A stretch of DNA of 64,000 nucleotides from assembly GCF_036248275.1 (NCBI RefSeq), contig NZ_CP109181.1, forward strand, positions 4,464,001 through 4,528,000. Reading direction: 5' to 3'. A model generated the notes under the pieces. The model searched no databases, had not been told where the DNA came from, and saw only the letters and a program-made list of their open reading frames with translations. A program made the position numbers and the translations under genes. Each line of letters starts with the position of its first letter. Position 1 is the stretch's first letter. Positions 8,490 to 16,957 of this stretch are shown here, piece by piece. The stretch comes from Streptomyces sp. NBC_01716 (GTDB taxonomy: Bacteria; Actinomycetota; Actinomycetes; Streptomycetales; Streptomycetaceae).

Positions 8490-8788
8490 CGACACCGAAC
8501 GAACTTCGGCTCCTCCCATGGTCGGGCTCGGGCGACAAGCCCTGCTACCTGAGCACTGACGACCCGGACGGCTACATGTCCCGCCTGGCGGACAACATCG
8601 AAGCAGTCCAACTCGGCACGGCGGCCGAACTGCTGGAGGTGGTATCGGAAACTCTTGACGACGAGGACGCCGATCCGATTGAACTTCGCCGCCTGGGCCG
8701 CACCCTGACCGGTGTACTGAGGGACGTGCTCCGTGTTGCGGTCAGCCGTGGTCATCTATTGGCGGCGGGCGGGCCTCACCGAATCTGA
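8486..8788 (+). CDS. Small acidic protein, unknown function
   Basis: 100 residues starting at an ATG that overlaps the GntR stop. Mostly helical and acidic (YMSRLADNIEAVQLGTAAELLEVVSETLDDEDADPIELRRLG). Last gene of the coupled block, followed by a GC-rich hairpin. No family recognised. Confidence 0.55.
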   Translation: MTTPNELRLLPWSGSGDKPCYLSTDDPDGYMSRLADNIEAVQLGTAAELLEVVSETLDDEDADPIELRRLGRTLTGVLRDVLRVAVSRGHLLAAGGPHRI

Positions 8789-9209
8789 TCGGACGCAGGC
8801 AAGACGGCCTTCTTCCGCGCGGGGAGGGGAACCCGAGCACAGAACCGGGGCGCCCCTCCCCGCCGCGCTGTGCCCGCACGGATCTGCGGCGCGAACTGGT
8901 GCAGTAGGCATAGCTCTTGTACTGGTGCCGTCGATCAGGGGAAGCCTCGTCAGCCGGTCAGTAAGTCACCATGCATGCGATGAGCTTGGGAATCACTGGT
9001 CAGCTTGCGGTCCCAAGTCCCCTGAGCGGCAGGAACGGCAATCTAGGGCGTGCTCGTGGTACTTGGTCTCTGCCCGGTAATGACCGATGAGCAGCGCACT
9101 TCGGTGCTCTGGTGGGACTTCCAGTAACCGCTCCGAAGTGCATGGTTACATGGTGTGATGGGAGCCTAGGCGCAGGGTGGACCGCCTTGGTAGGGACGTT
9201 GGAGGATTA
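8789..9209. other. Intergenic region between coupled block and restriction-modification locus
   Basis: No convincing ORF. Contains the hairpin at 8817-8868; from about 8950 the GC content falls towards that of the following restriction-modification genes, so the junction of the acquired segment probably lies here. Confidence 0.5.
8817..8868 (+). terminator. Putative terminator after the small-gene block
   Basis: GCGCGGGGAGGGG and CCCCTCCCCG with further GC pairing form a long stem around a 23-base loop, 30 bases after the last stop of the block. Confidence 0.5.
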
Positions 9210-9491
9210 ATGGTTTCGGTTGATTTGCCCCAGCTTGTTAGCAGGATCGCCTCGCGGGACAGTGGACGTAGCGAAGCGGACTTGACGTCCGACATCCGAT
9301 CCCTCTTGCTCTACGGCGGACTCAACCTAAACACTGCAGATGTCGAAGACGTGAGCGTTCGCTTGGAGTCGGCTGCCAGCATGCGCAGGCGTATCGACAT
9401 CGAGATCGGTACGACCGTCATCGAGGTGAAAAAGGACCTACGGCCGGATAGCGTTCGTGAGGATGCCATTCTCAGTTGGCCGGGTATGTGA
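9210..9491 (+). pseudogene. PD-(D/E)XK nuclease part of a split restriction-modification gene
   Basis: 93 codons from an ATG with GGAGG at ideal spacing. RIDIEIGTTVIEVKK gives the nuclease core Asp63...Glu72-x-Lys74. The frame then ends at WPGM, while the next frame continues as QLAGYVTDRSAATG and GIITDGVEW, the usual continuation of such nuclease domains. One base missing in ATTCTCAG (9468-9475) would account for the break. Translated as it stands, it would be a free nuclease domain lacking its last strands. Confidence 0.7.
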
Positions 9492-12313
9492 CCGACAGGT
9501 CGGCAGCGACTGGACAGCCTTACGTCGGAATCATCACCGATGGGGTCGAGTGGCGCGCTTTGCACCTCAGCGATGGGAACCTTCGGCAAGTAGGAAGCAC
9601 CTTCATCGTTGACGCGCGTCGACCGGATGGAGCAGCAAGCAGCCTATGCTCCTGGCTAGAGTCCGTTCTCTCGACTCAGGCCTCTGTTCGTCCCTCGCCT
9701 CATGAAATTGAATGCCGCCTCGGAGTGAATTCCCCGTCATATGACTTGGATGAAGCTGCCCTGTGGGACATTTGGGAAAGTTCGCAAAGTAATTCAGAAG
9801 TGCAAGTGAAGCGACAACTCTGGGCAAGGCTAGTCGCCACGGCACTCGGAACCCAGTTCCCAGACACGGACGAGTTGTTCGTTCAGCACACTTATCTGGT
9901 CATCTCCTCCGGTCTCATCGCTCACGAACTGCTGGGCATTGACGTAACTGAAACAAGTCGTACCGTCGAGTCTCTGCTCAGAGGATCAGAATTTTCCGAT
10001 TCCCAGGTGTACAACGTCGTCGAAGCTGGCTTCTTCGACTGGGTACTTGATAGCCCGAGAGGAAGCGGATTTGTTCGCCGCCTTGCTCGTCGCATTCACC
10101 GCTTCGCGTGGTCGGATGTCGAGCATGACATCTTGAAGGTTTTGTATGAGTCGGTAATTAACGAGGAACAGCGTAAGCAGCTTGGTGAATTCTATACTCC
10201 TGACTGGCTGGCGGCTGCTGTAGTCGACACCTCTCTGGACGAGCCGCTTTCTATGCGTATCCATGACCCTTCATGCGGATCTGGTACTTTCCTCTTTCAT
10301 GCTGTGCGAAAATACCTTGCCAGTGCGGAGGAGGGTGGAGCGTCCCCCGGTGTCGCTGCGGTGGAGGTAACCAGGCACATCTCCGGAATTGACATTCATC
10401 CGGTAGCCGTCGTCCTAGCGCGCGTGACCTACCTTCTCGCTATTGGAGCGGATAGGCTCTCTTCGCAGGAACGCAGTTCGATCACCATCCCTGTTTACCT
10501 CGGGGACTCGCTCCAATGGAACGAGTCCTCTGATTTGCTTGCAGTCGACGATGTTGTCGTGCCAACCAAGGTGGGATCGAGCTCGTACGAGCAAGAGCTC
10601 CGTTTTCCTCGGAGGCTGTTGGCCGACGCTGGTAGGTTCGACGAGCTTGTCGCTGAGCTTGCTATTAGGGCGACTTCACGCACGCCTGACACTGCGGCAC
10701 CTCGTCCGAACATCGATCCCGTCCTTGATCGGTTCGAGGTGCCAGCATCTGACAGGCCGACTCTGGTCGAGACTTTCGGACATATGTGTCACCTGCATGA
10801 TGTCGGAAGGGATGGAATATGGGGTTTCTATGTACGAAACCTCGTCCGCCCCGCTTGGCTCAGTCAGGAGAGTCAGCAGGTAGATCTGCTGATGGGAAAC
10901 CCCCCATGGTTGGGCTATAGGTTCATGACCCCAGCGATGCAAGAGGCTTTTAAGGCTCGTACGGTGGGGTACGGTATTTGGGCTGGCGGCCACAATGCCA
11001 CTCAGATGGATTTGTCAGCGATGTTCGTCGTTCGCGCTTGTGAACTATATCTCCGTAATGGAGGAAAGTTCGCGTTCGTAATGCCGAGATCTGTGTTGTC
11101 AAGAGAGCAATACGCAGGTTTTCGCAAGGGGACTTGGCCGCTTGAAGCCGGCGACTGCCTGCGGGCCCGCTTCAGTGAACCGTGGGATTTGTTTCGGATA
11201 CGGCCACATTTCTTCCCTTACCCGGGAAGTGTAATCTTTGGGACTGCTGGGCGTGTGGATTACTTTGCGGCCCGCGAAGAAACTCACATGCCGCACACAA
11301 TGGAATCTTGGGTCGGTCGTATCGCTGAGGTGAGGCGAGCTACCTGGGATGCGGTAAAGAGTGTGATTGAAAAGACTTCGCTTCCTAGGGCTGAAGTCGG
11401 AGACTACCGGGCGCATCCCTATTTCGCGGAGTTCTCGAACGGGGCAACACTGTATCCGCGAGTGTTGATTTCTGTAAACGAGACCTCTGGTGGCCTAATG
11501 GGGGCGGGGGCTGGACGTGTCCGAATTGAGAGCGCGCGAAGCAATAACGAAAAGAAGCCGTGGAAATTCGTACCCAATTTGCGCGGCACAATCGAGCGTA
11601 AGTTTCTGCATCGGTATTACACTGGGAATACCCTGCTGCCGTACAGGCTTATCGAACCTGGAAATGCTGTCATTCCCTGGGATAAAGAATCCCGGGAGCT
11701 CCTCGATGGAGACCATAAAAGAATCGATTTGTACCCTGCTCTAGCACAGTGGTGGCGGGAAGCGCAACGCCTGTGGGATAAGCATAAGGAAACTAAGAGC
11801 AAAAACCTATCCCTGCGGGGAAGGTTGGATTTTCAGCGCAATTTGAGCGCCCAGTATCCGATTGCGGAACACCGAGTAGTCTACAATAAGTCCGGGCTGC
11901 ATCTGTTCGCTTCGTATCTTAGCGATCGTGATGCGGTAGTAGATAATGGCCTTTACTGGGCGACGGTAGAGTCCGAAGAAGAGGCGCACTTTCTGTGTGG
12001 AATTCTCAACAGTGACATTGTTGAGGATCTCGTGACTCCGCTAATGTCGAGCAGTAAGGATGAGCGTGATTTCGCCAAGACGGTATTCGCCGTTCCGTGG
12101 GCCAAGTATGTCCCAGACGACTCTCTGCACGCCCGCATCTTGGCGGTCGCCCGGCGTGCTTCTCAAGTGGCATCCGAAGTAGATGTTTCAGACCTCTACT
12201 TTGTCCGTGCTCGACAGATTGTCACTACGCATCTTGAGCAAGAGGGAATTGCCGCAGAAATGAACGATCTGGTAGTAGAGCTGCTCGAACGCGAGACACC
12301 TGGAGAGGCCTAG
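9476..12313 (+). CDS. Type IIG-like N6-adenine DNA methyltransferase (C-terminal part of split gene)
   Basis: 945 codons from a TTG that is probably not a true start, since the frame is the continuation of the nuclease ORF. Shows motif X region KQLGEFYTPDWLA, SAM-binding motif I DPSCGSGTF (near residue 263), catalytic motif IV NPPW (near 475), and a long C-terminal region with a target-recognition-like section (KFLHRYYTGNTLLPYRL, LDFQRNLSAQYPIAEHRVVYNK). The order nuclease, N6-methyltransferase, recognition domain is that of single-chain type IIG enzymes. Markedly lower GC and AT-tolerant codon use than its neighbours indicate acquisition. Because of the frameshift the methylase may be poorly translated or inactive. 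Confidence 0.8.
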   Translation: MAGYVTDRSAATGQPYVGIITDGVEWRALHLSDGNLRQVGSTFIVDARRPDGAASSLCSWLESVLSTQASVRPSPHEIECRLGVNSPSYDLDEAALWDIWESSQSNSEVQVKRQLWARLVATALGTQFPDTDELFVQHTYLVISSGLIAHELLGIDVTETSRTVESLLRGSEFSDSQVYNVVEAGFFDWVLDSPRGSGFVRRLARRIHRFAWSDVEHDILKVLYESVINEEQRKQLGEFYTPDWLAAAVVDTSLDEPLSMRIHDPSCGSGTFLFHAVRKYLASAEEGGASPGVAAVEVTRHISGIDIHPVAVVLARVTYLLAIGADRLSSQERSSITIPVYLGDSLQWNESSDLLAVDDVVVPTKVGSSSYEQELRFPRRLLADAGRFDELVAELAIRATSRTPDTAAPRPNIDPVLDRFEVPASDRPTLVETFGHMCHLHDVGRDGIWGFYVRNLVRPAWLSQESQQVDLLMGNPPWLGYRFMTPAMQEAFKARTVGYGIWAGGHNATQMDLSAMFVVRACELYLRNGGKFAFVMPRSVLSREQYAGFRKGTWPLEAGDCLRARFSEPWDLFRIRPHFFPYPGSVIFGTAGRVDYFAAREETHMPHTMESWVGRIAEVRRATWDAVKSVIEKTSLPRAEVGDYRAHPYFAEFSNGATLYPRVLISVNETSGGLMGAGAGRVRIESARSNNEKKPWKFVPNLRGTIERKFLHRYYTGNTLLPYRLIEPGNAVIPWDKESRELLDGDHKRIDLYPALAQWWREAQRLWDKHKETKSKNLSLRGRLDFQRNLSAQYPIAEHRVVYNKSGLHLFASYLSDRDAVVDNGLYWATVESEEEAHFLCGILNSDIVEDLVTPLMSSSKDERDFAKTVFAVPWAKYVPDDSLHARILAVARRASQVASEVDVSDLYFVRARQIVTTHLEQEGIAAEMNDLVVELLERETPGEA

Positions 12314-12405
12314 CGTCGCCGACGCAGTTCCAGGGACTGCTGCGTTCAACGGTCTGCGGGAACGGCGAAGCGTTAGGTCGGAGGAGCGGCTTTGGGCGGG
12401 AGCTG

Positions 12406-12516
12406 CTTTGGGGCGAGTGATCATGGCCCCTTAAGCTTCCGGCGAGTCGGGCAGTCTGTGGACCTGCCCGTTAAAGCACGAGGTTGGGGCCATGATCTTA
12501 GAGGCTCGCCCCAAAG
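12406..12516. repeat. Nested long inverted repeat
   Basis: CTTTGGGGCGAG (12406-12417) pairs with CTCGCCCCAAAG (12505-12516); inside it GATCATGGCCCC (12419-12430) pairs with GGGGCCATGATC (12486-12497); the loop holds a third stem CGGGCAG/CTGCCCG bordered by TTAA. It lies between convergent genes, so could be a two-way terminator, but its layered symmetry also suits a single-strand origin or transfer locus. The remainder of 12314-12698 has no convincing ORF. Confidence 0.6.
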
Positions 12517-12658
12517 TGGCTGCCTAAAGCCGTGGAGCCGACCGCCCCAGCCACAGAGGGCGTATCCCCATTTCACGCCCGCAGTCGCCGAGCGCGCCGC
12601 CGGGCGCGGCCAGCCGGGGCGGAGACAGGAGGCAGGCCGCGCCGCTGAGGCGGCGCGC

Positions 12659-12677
12659 GCCCGCGCCGCGCGCGGGC
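12659..12677 (-). terminator. GC hairpin after the NUDIX gene
   Basis: GCCCGCG-CCGCG-CGCGGGC, 22 bases past the stop of the minus-strand NUDIX gene, in a tract of further GC-only symmetry. Confidence 0.45.
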
Positions 12678-12698
12678 CTTGATGAAGTAGAGAAAGTC

Positions 12699-13151
12699 TT
12701 ATCCCGCCGGGATGAGCTGCTTGCCGTCGTGGCTCCGCACGTGAGGGCCGTTGTCGTCCAGGGCGTCCAGGAGGCGGACCGCGTAGACCTCGGACATGCG
12801 CTCGCTGACCTCGTCGGGCGTGAGCCAAGAGACTGCCGTCGACTCGCTTGATGTGCGCTCGGTGCCGCCGGAGGGCTTGCAGCGGAAGACCAGAGCGACG
12901 ATGCCTCGGGTCGTGTTCTTGTAGACGCCGGTGAGCTGGTCCACCTCGACGTGGATGCCTGTCTCTTCCCAGACCTCGCGGGCAACACCGGCCTCGGGTG
13001 TCTCGCTGAGTTCGAGGATGCCGCCGGGGAGCTCCCAGGTGCCGTTGTCGGCTCGGCGGATCGCCAGGAGGCGGCCGTCCTCGCGCACCACTACTCCGGC
13101 GACGGACACGGAGTGCAGGGGAGTGGGTGCCGCTTCCTGTGGTTGACTCAT
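12699..13151 (-). CDS. NUDIX hydrolase, Pif-like (pSAM2 immunity factor)
   Basis: 150 residues with a perfect Nudix box: GGILELSETPEAGVAREVWE continuing ETGI (G-x5-E-x7-REVxEExG). In pSAM2 the pif gene encodes a Nudix-signature protein that blocks redundant transfer between carriers of the element; the position next to a KorSA-like repressor supports that role here. The ATG at 13151 lies inside the shared operator with no ribosome site, so the mRNA is probably leaderless. A longer upstream reading overlaps korSA and is not credible. Confidence 0.8.
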   Translation of the reverse strand: MSQPQEAAPTPLHSVSVAGVVVREDGRLLAIRRADNGTWELPGGILELSETPEAGVAREVWEETGIHVEVDQLTGVYKNTTRGIVALVFRCKPSGGTERTSSESTAVSWLTPDEVSERMSEVYAVRLLDALDDNGPHVRSHDGKQLIPAG

Positions 13152-13161
13152 GTAGAGGAGC
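13146..13161. promoter_or_regulatory. KorSA-type operator between pif-like gene and repressor
   Basis: ACTCATGTAGAGGAGC, preceded by TTGACT, matches two sites upstream of the gene at 14101. It covers the start codon of the NUDIX gene and the presumed promoter of the divergent repressor. Confidence 0.65.
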
Positions 13162-13181
13162 ATAGGAGGCAGGGAAGGACT

Positions 13182-13961
13182 ATGGGAACTGCGGCGGGAG
13201 GGGCCGGTTCCGGTCCTCGGTATGTGCAGATCGCTGATGACCTCGTGCAGCAGATCCGGGCAGGGGTTCTCAAGGCCGGCGACATGGTGCCGAGCGAATC
13301 CGAGCTGGTGGACCGCTACGGCGTCTCCGGCGGGACGATCCGTAAGGCCATGGTTGAGGTACGGGCGAGCGGGCTCGTCGAGACCAGGCATGGCAAGGGC
13401 TCGATCGTGAAGAACCGGCCCCCTGTACGGCACCGTTCCTCCGATCGCTTCCGGCGCTCGCTCCGGCAGGGTGGCCAGGCCGCCTACCTCGCGGAGTCCG
13501 CACAGTCCGGCGCCACCGCCAAAGTCAGCGTCCTCTACATCGGTCCCATGGGCGCGCCCGAGGATGCCGCCGAGCGTCTGGGCGTTCCCGCCGGTACACA
13601 GGTGTTGGCCCGTCGGCGCCTCTACTTCCGTAACGGCACGCCGGTGGAAACCGCCTCGTCGTACCTGCCCTGGGACGTGGTGAAGGAGATCCCCGAGCTG
13701 TTCGCCGAGAACCCCGGGGGCGGTGGCATCTACGCCCGACTCGAAGACCACGGGCATGAGTTCGCAGAGTTCGTCGAGACGCTTCAAGCGCGCCCGGCGT
13801 CGAAGTCGGAGACGTCGGAACTGGCGCTCAGCCCTGGTGCGCCCGTGGTTCACCTGATCCGGGAGGCCCGTACGACCGCGGGTCGGGTGGTCGAGGTGTG
13901 CGACACGCTTATGGCCGCTGACCAGTTCGTTTTCGAGTATCGGATCCCTGCCGACGACTGA
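13182..13961 (+). CDS. GntR-family repressor, KorSA-like
   Basis: 259 residues; ATG start with AGGAGG and GGAAGGA boxes upstream. Winged helix (YVQIADDLVQQIRAGVLKAGDMVPSES, TIRKAMVEVRASGLVETRHGKG) and UTRA domain (GAPVVHLIREART). Position between the Pif-like gene and the transfer genes matches KorSA of pSAM2-type elements, which represses the replication/transfer programme. Three near-identical 16-bp operators surround it. Confidence 0.88.
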   Translation: MGTAAGGAGSGPRYVQIADDLVQQIRAGVLKAGDMVPSESELVDRYGVSGGTIRKAMVEVRASGLVETRHGKGSIVKNRPPVRHRSSDRFRRSLRQGGQAAYLAESAQSGATAKVSVLYIGPMGAPEDAAERLGVPAGTQVLARRRLYFRNGTPVETASSYLPWDVVKEIPELFAENPGGGGIYARLEDHGHEFAEFVETLQARPASKSETSELALSPGAPVVHLIREARTTAGRVVEVCDTLMAADQFVFEYRIPADD

Positions 13962-14013
13962 CGTCCGCTCAACTTCCCTCAACCCGTCGTGAGTTCTTCT
14001 TCGCGGCGGGTTG

Positions 14014-14065
14014 ACTCATGTACAGGAGTCATGCACTCTTCTTCATGTCACTCATATACATGAGT
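14014..14065. promoter_or_regulatory. Two KorSA-type operators upstream of the transfer genes
   Basis: ACTCATGTACAGGAGT (14014-14029, preceded by TTG) and ACTCATATACATGAGT (14050-14065) are near-perfect palindromes of the consensus ACTCATrTACAkGAGT, centres 36 bases apart. A weaker version at 14077-14092 merges with the ribosome site of the next gene. Confidence 0.7.
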
Positions 14066-14100
14066 GGCGGAGTTCAGCATCTATAGAGGAGTGATCTGCT

Positions 14101-14460
14101 GTGCGTCAGATTCCCGTCGACACCTCCAGCGCTGTCGTGATGGTCGCCAAGACTCCGCAGGTCAAAGTCCGTGACCGCCGCACCGGTGAGATCGCCACCG
14201 ACATGGAGACCGGTGCTCAGCTCATGACCGTGGACGTGATGTTCGCGGCGAACGAGGAGGTAGAGATCCTGTCCGTCACCGTTCCGGAGCCCGGGATCAC
14301 CGGTGAGCTGTCCATGGGTACGCCGGTCGCACTCACCGGCCTGGTCGCCCGTCCGTGGGAGAACGACTTCAACGGCCAGCGGCGGCACGGCATCGCGTTC
14401 CGCGCGGTCGCGGTCACCTCGCTCGCCGACGTCGCCGCCGCAGGGTCGAAGGCGGCCTGA
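14101..14460 (+). CDS. SCO3933-family regulatory protein of the element
   Basis: 119 residues, GTG start with GAGGAG upstream. RQIPVDTSSAVVMVAKTPQVKV and DRRTGEIATDMETGAQLMTVDV are typical of the small protein that precedes the translocase gene in Streptomyces AICEs. Beta-rich, possibly an OB-like fold (inference). Under control of the KorSA-type operators and two bases ahead of the tra gene. Confidence 0.75.
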   Translation: MRQIPVDTSSAVVMVAKTPQVKVRDRRTGEIATDMETGAQLMTVDVMFAANEEVEILSVTVPEPGITGELSMGTPVALTGLVARPWENDFNGQRRHGIAFRAVAVTSLADVAAAGSKAA

Positions 14461-14462
14461 TC

Positions 14463-15818
14463 ATGACCGCCTTCACGGTCGCTCTGGTGCTGGTCGTCGC
14501 CGCTGCGGGTCTCCTGCGGTGGCGGCGCCCCGCCTGGTACTGGCTGGCTTTCGGGGTCACTCTGGCCGCGCTGCGGGTCCTGGTCCGGTATCGCTCGGTC
14601 ATGGACGCGTGCGGGTTGACCGTTCCGCCGGCGCGGTGGCGGTTATCTCTGGCACGGGCCACCAACCGGCCGATACCTGAGCCCCGCCCACCGCGTATCC
14701 AGCGACTGCGGCCGACTCGCACCGGCCTGGTCCTCCGACTCAAACTCCGTCCCGGCCAAGACGTCTTCGACATCGCTGCGGCCTCGGACCGGCTTCGGCA
14801 CTCGTTCTCGATGTTCGGCGTGACCTCGCGTGAGGTGCGGTCCGGTGTCGTCGAGGTGCGGATGACCGGATACGACGTGCTCAAGCGGGTGCAGATGCCT
14901 GCTGAGACGGAGACCCGGGCGATGCGGGTACCGGTCGCCCTTCGGGAAGACGGGTCGGTGCACTACCGCGACTACCGCGCGATACCTCACGCCCTCACCC
15001 TCGGCGCCACGGAGTCCGGCAAGTCGGTCTACCAACGCAACCTGGTCGCCGGCCTTGCTCCTCTGGACGTTGCCCTTGTCGGCATCGACTGTAAGCAGGG
15101 GGTCGAACTCTTCCCGCTGGCGCGCCGGTTCTCAGCGCTGGCCGACAGCCCGGACACCGCTGCCGAACTCCTCGATGCACTCGTGGCGCGGATGGCGGAC
15201 GTCTACCGCCTCATCCGTACCCAGCAGCGCATCACCGTCGATGTGCCGGACGCGGAGATCGCCGCTGACATCTGGGACCTGCCTGATGAGCTCCGCCCGA
15301 CCCCGGTCGTCGTCCTGGTCGACGAGGTGGCCGAACTCGCCCTGTACGCAACGAAGGAGGAGGAGAGGCGGCGGGACCGCATCATCACCGCCCTGGTCCG
15401 TCTCGCGCAGCTCGGCCGCGCCGCCGGTATCTACCTCGAAATCTGCGGACAGCGCTTCGGCTCCGAACTCGGCAAGGGCATCACCATGCTCCGCGCCCAA
15501 CTCACCGGCCGCACCGCCCACCGTCTCAATGACGAGACCTCCGCCAACATGGCCTTCGGCGACATCGCCCCGGACGCGGTCCTCGCCGCCATCCAGATTC
15601 CCGCCGAACTGCGAGGCCTCGCCATCGCGGGAGACGCTTCCGGCGGTTGGCACCGCATCCGCGCTCCGCACACCTCGCTCCGCCAGGCCGTGAACCTCTG
15701 CAACCGGTACGCCGACAGGACCCCGGACCTGCCCGAGCTGGCCCCCTTCCGGCCCGCCATGACCGGTACCGCCACCGAGCTTGTGCCGCCGGCGAAGGCA
15801 TCTCCGGCCACCGCCTGA
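14463..15818 (+). CDS. traSA: FtsK/SpoIIIE-type DNA translocase, TraSA-like
   Basis: 451 residues. Two N-terminal membrane helices (about 5-45), then a RecA-type motor with Walker A GATESGKS (near residue 180) and Walker B VVVLVDEV. Single-protein septal translocases of this kind move double-stranded element DNA between Streptomyces mycelia. ATG start two bases after the preceding stop; a longer in-frame reading overlaps that gene. Confidence 0.92.
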   Translation: MTAFTVALVLVVAAAGLLRWRRPAWYWLAFGVTLAALRVLVRYRSVMDACGLTVPPARWRLSLARATNRPIPEPRPPRIQRLRPTRTGLVLRLKLRPGQDVFDIAAASDRLRHSFSMFGVTSREVRSGVVEVRMTGYDVLKRVQMPAETETRAMRVPVALREDGSVHYRDYRAIPHALTLGATESGKSVYQRNLVAGLAPLDVALVGIDCKQGVELFPLARRFSALADSPDTAAELLDALVARMADVYRLIRTQQRITVDVPDAEIAADIWDLPDELRPTPVVVLVDEVAELALYATKEEERRRDRIITALVRLAQLGRAAGIYLEICGQRFGSELGKGITMLRAQLTGRTAHRLNDETSANMAFGDIAPDAVLAAIQIPAELRGLAIAGDASGGWHRIRAPHTSLRQAVNLCNRYADRTPDLPELAPFRPAMTGTATELVPPAKASPATA

Positions 15819-15897
15819 TCTCTCCCCCACCCGGTAGGCGCGACCGTCTTCGCGCCGAGTCCCTACCACTGCCATGCCCAGAGAAGGGAGAACCGCC

Positions 15898-16083
15898 ATG
15901 TGCCCCGACTGCGAGGACTTCGCCCGGACCGTGCTCCTGCTCGGCCAACTCGCCCTGTACGCCGACATGGCCGGCGCCGACCTCGACTTCGTGGACGTCG
16001 TCAGCCCGTCCCTCGCCGTGTCGCTGCCGGAGCCGCCGCCGGGCACGTTCCCGGACGACTCCGACCCCGCTGAGGACTCCTGA
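15898..16083 (+). CDS. Small element protein (spread-region)
   Basis: 61 residues, ATG behind GGGAGA. Begins MCPDCEDFARTVLLLGQLALYADMAG: a CxxC near the start followed by a helix. Overlaps the next start by one base. Probably part of the spread operon; no family recognised. Confidence 0.6.
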   Translation: MCPDCEDFARTVLLLGQLALYADMAGADLDFVDVVSPSLAVSLPEPPPGTFPDDSDPAEDS

Positions 16084-16748
16084 TGGGCGCCCGGCACGGT
16101 CTCCGGATCGACGCGGTGTTGATCCAGGCGGTCATCGCCGGAGCTCTGTCCTTCGCGCACCTGCACGACCTCGCCGCCGCGGCCGGACAGGACGGCTGGA
16201 AGGCATGGGCCTACCCGGTCAGCGTCGACCTGCTCCTTGTCGCCGCCTGGCGTCGGCTGCGCAGCGAGGGCCCGTCTCGGTTGGCCTGGTGCTGGTTCCT
16301 GATCGCCCTGTTCGCGTCGCTCGGCGCCAACGTCGCCACCGCCGGGTTCCTCGACCTGGCCGACCCGCCGGCCCCGCTCCGGCTCGGCATCGCCGGATGG
16401 CCCGCACTCGCCTTCCTCGGCGGCACTCTCCTCGCCCACTCGTCGGGGAAACCGGAGCCGGCTCCGCCAGCCGCCGTCACAGAGACAAAGGACGTCGGGC
16501 CGAGGCGTGTGCCTGACGCCGCCCCGATCCCATCCCAGGCCGATGAACCCCCTGCGACGACGGCCCTGTCCTCGCCCCCGGCCCCGTCCCCGGATACGCC
16601 CGTTCCCGCCGTGCTGATCGACCACGCCCGCAAGGTCGCCGACGAGTACCGCACCCGCACCGGATCACCGATCGACACCGACACTCTCCGCTCCCGCCTC
16701 GGTGTTCCGCCCCACCTCGCCGACGCCATCGCCGCCCGCCTCAGCTGA
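16083..16748 (+). CDS. DUF2637 spread-type membrane protein (SpdB-like)
   Basis: 221 residues with four probable helices (IDAVLIQAVIAGALSFAHL, AYPVSVDLLLVAAW, LAWCWFLIALFASLGANVA, IAGWPALAFLGGTLLA), then a Pro-rich cytoplasmic linker and a C-terminal helical domain (RKVADEYRTRTGSPIDTDTLRSRL). DUF2637 proteins accompany the translocase and help intramycelial spreading (family knowledge). ATGA overlap with the gene before. Confidence 0.85.
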   Translation: MGARHGLRIDAVLIQAVIAGALSFAHLHDLAAAAGQDGWKAWAYPVSVDLLLVAAWRRLRSEGPSRLAWCWFLIALFASLGANVATAGFLDLADPPAPLRLGIAGWPALAFLGGTLLAHSSGKPEPAPPAAVTETKDVGPRRVPDAAPIPSQADEPPATTALSSPPAPSPDTPVPAVLIDHARKVADEYRTRTGSPIDTDTLRSRLGVPPHLADAIAARLS

Positions 16749-16766
16749 CCGCAAAGGAGAACTGAG

Positions 16767-16952
16767 ATGACCCACGATCCCGCCGACCTGACCGTGGCCG
16801 ACTACCTCGACGGAGCGCGTGAGATGGCCGCAGCCGGACGCCCCTTCCTCGCCCACCTGCTCGCCGAGGAAGCCGCACGACGCGTCGACGACCCGGCCAA
16901 CGCCCGCAGCATCCGCGCCCAGTACACCGACCCGACGACCGACAGGGGCTGA
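16767..16952 (+). CDS. Small helical element protein
   Basis: 61 residues with a good AAAGGAG box. ADYLDGAREMAAAGRPFLAHL and EEAARRVDDPANARSIRAQY suggest two helices. Unknown function; within the transfer/spread operon. Confidence 0.65.
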   Translation: MTHDPADLTVADYLDGAREMAAAGRPFLAHLLAEEAARRVDDPANARSIRAQYTDPTTDRG

Positions 16953-16957
16953 CCGGC

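Noticed and set aside
8733..9080. ORF running past the small-gene block
   Set aside because: Overlaps the real gene's 3' end and a hairpin, with no start signal or coding bias.
9460..9480. Programmed frameshift in the restriction-modification gene
   Set aside because: No slippery heptamer or downstream pseudoknot is apparent; a simple one-base deletion is the simpler reading.
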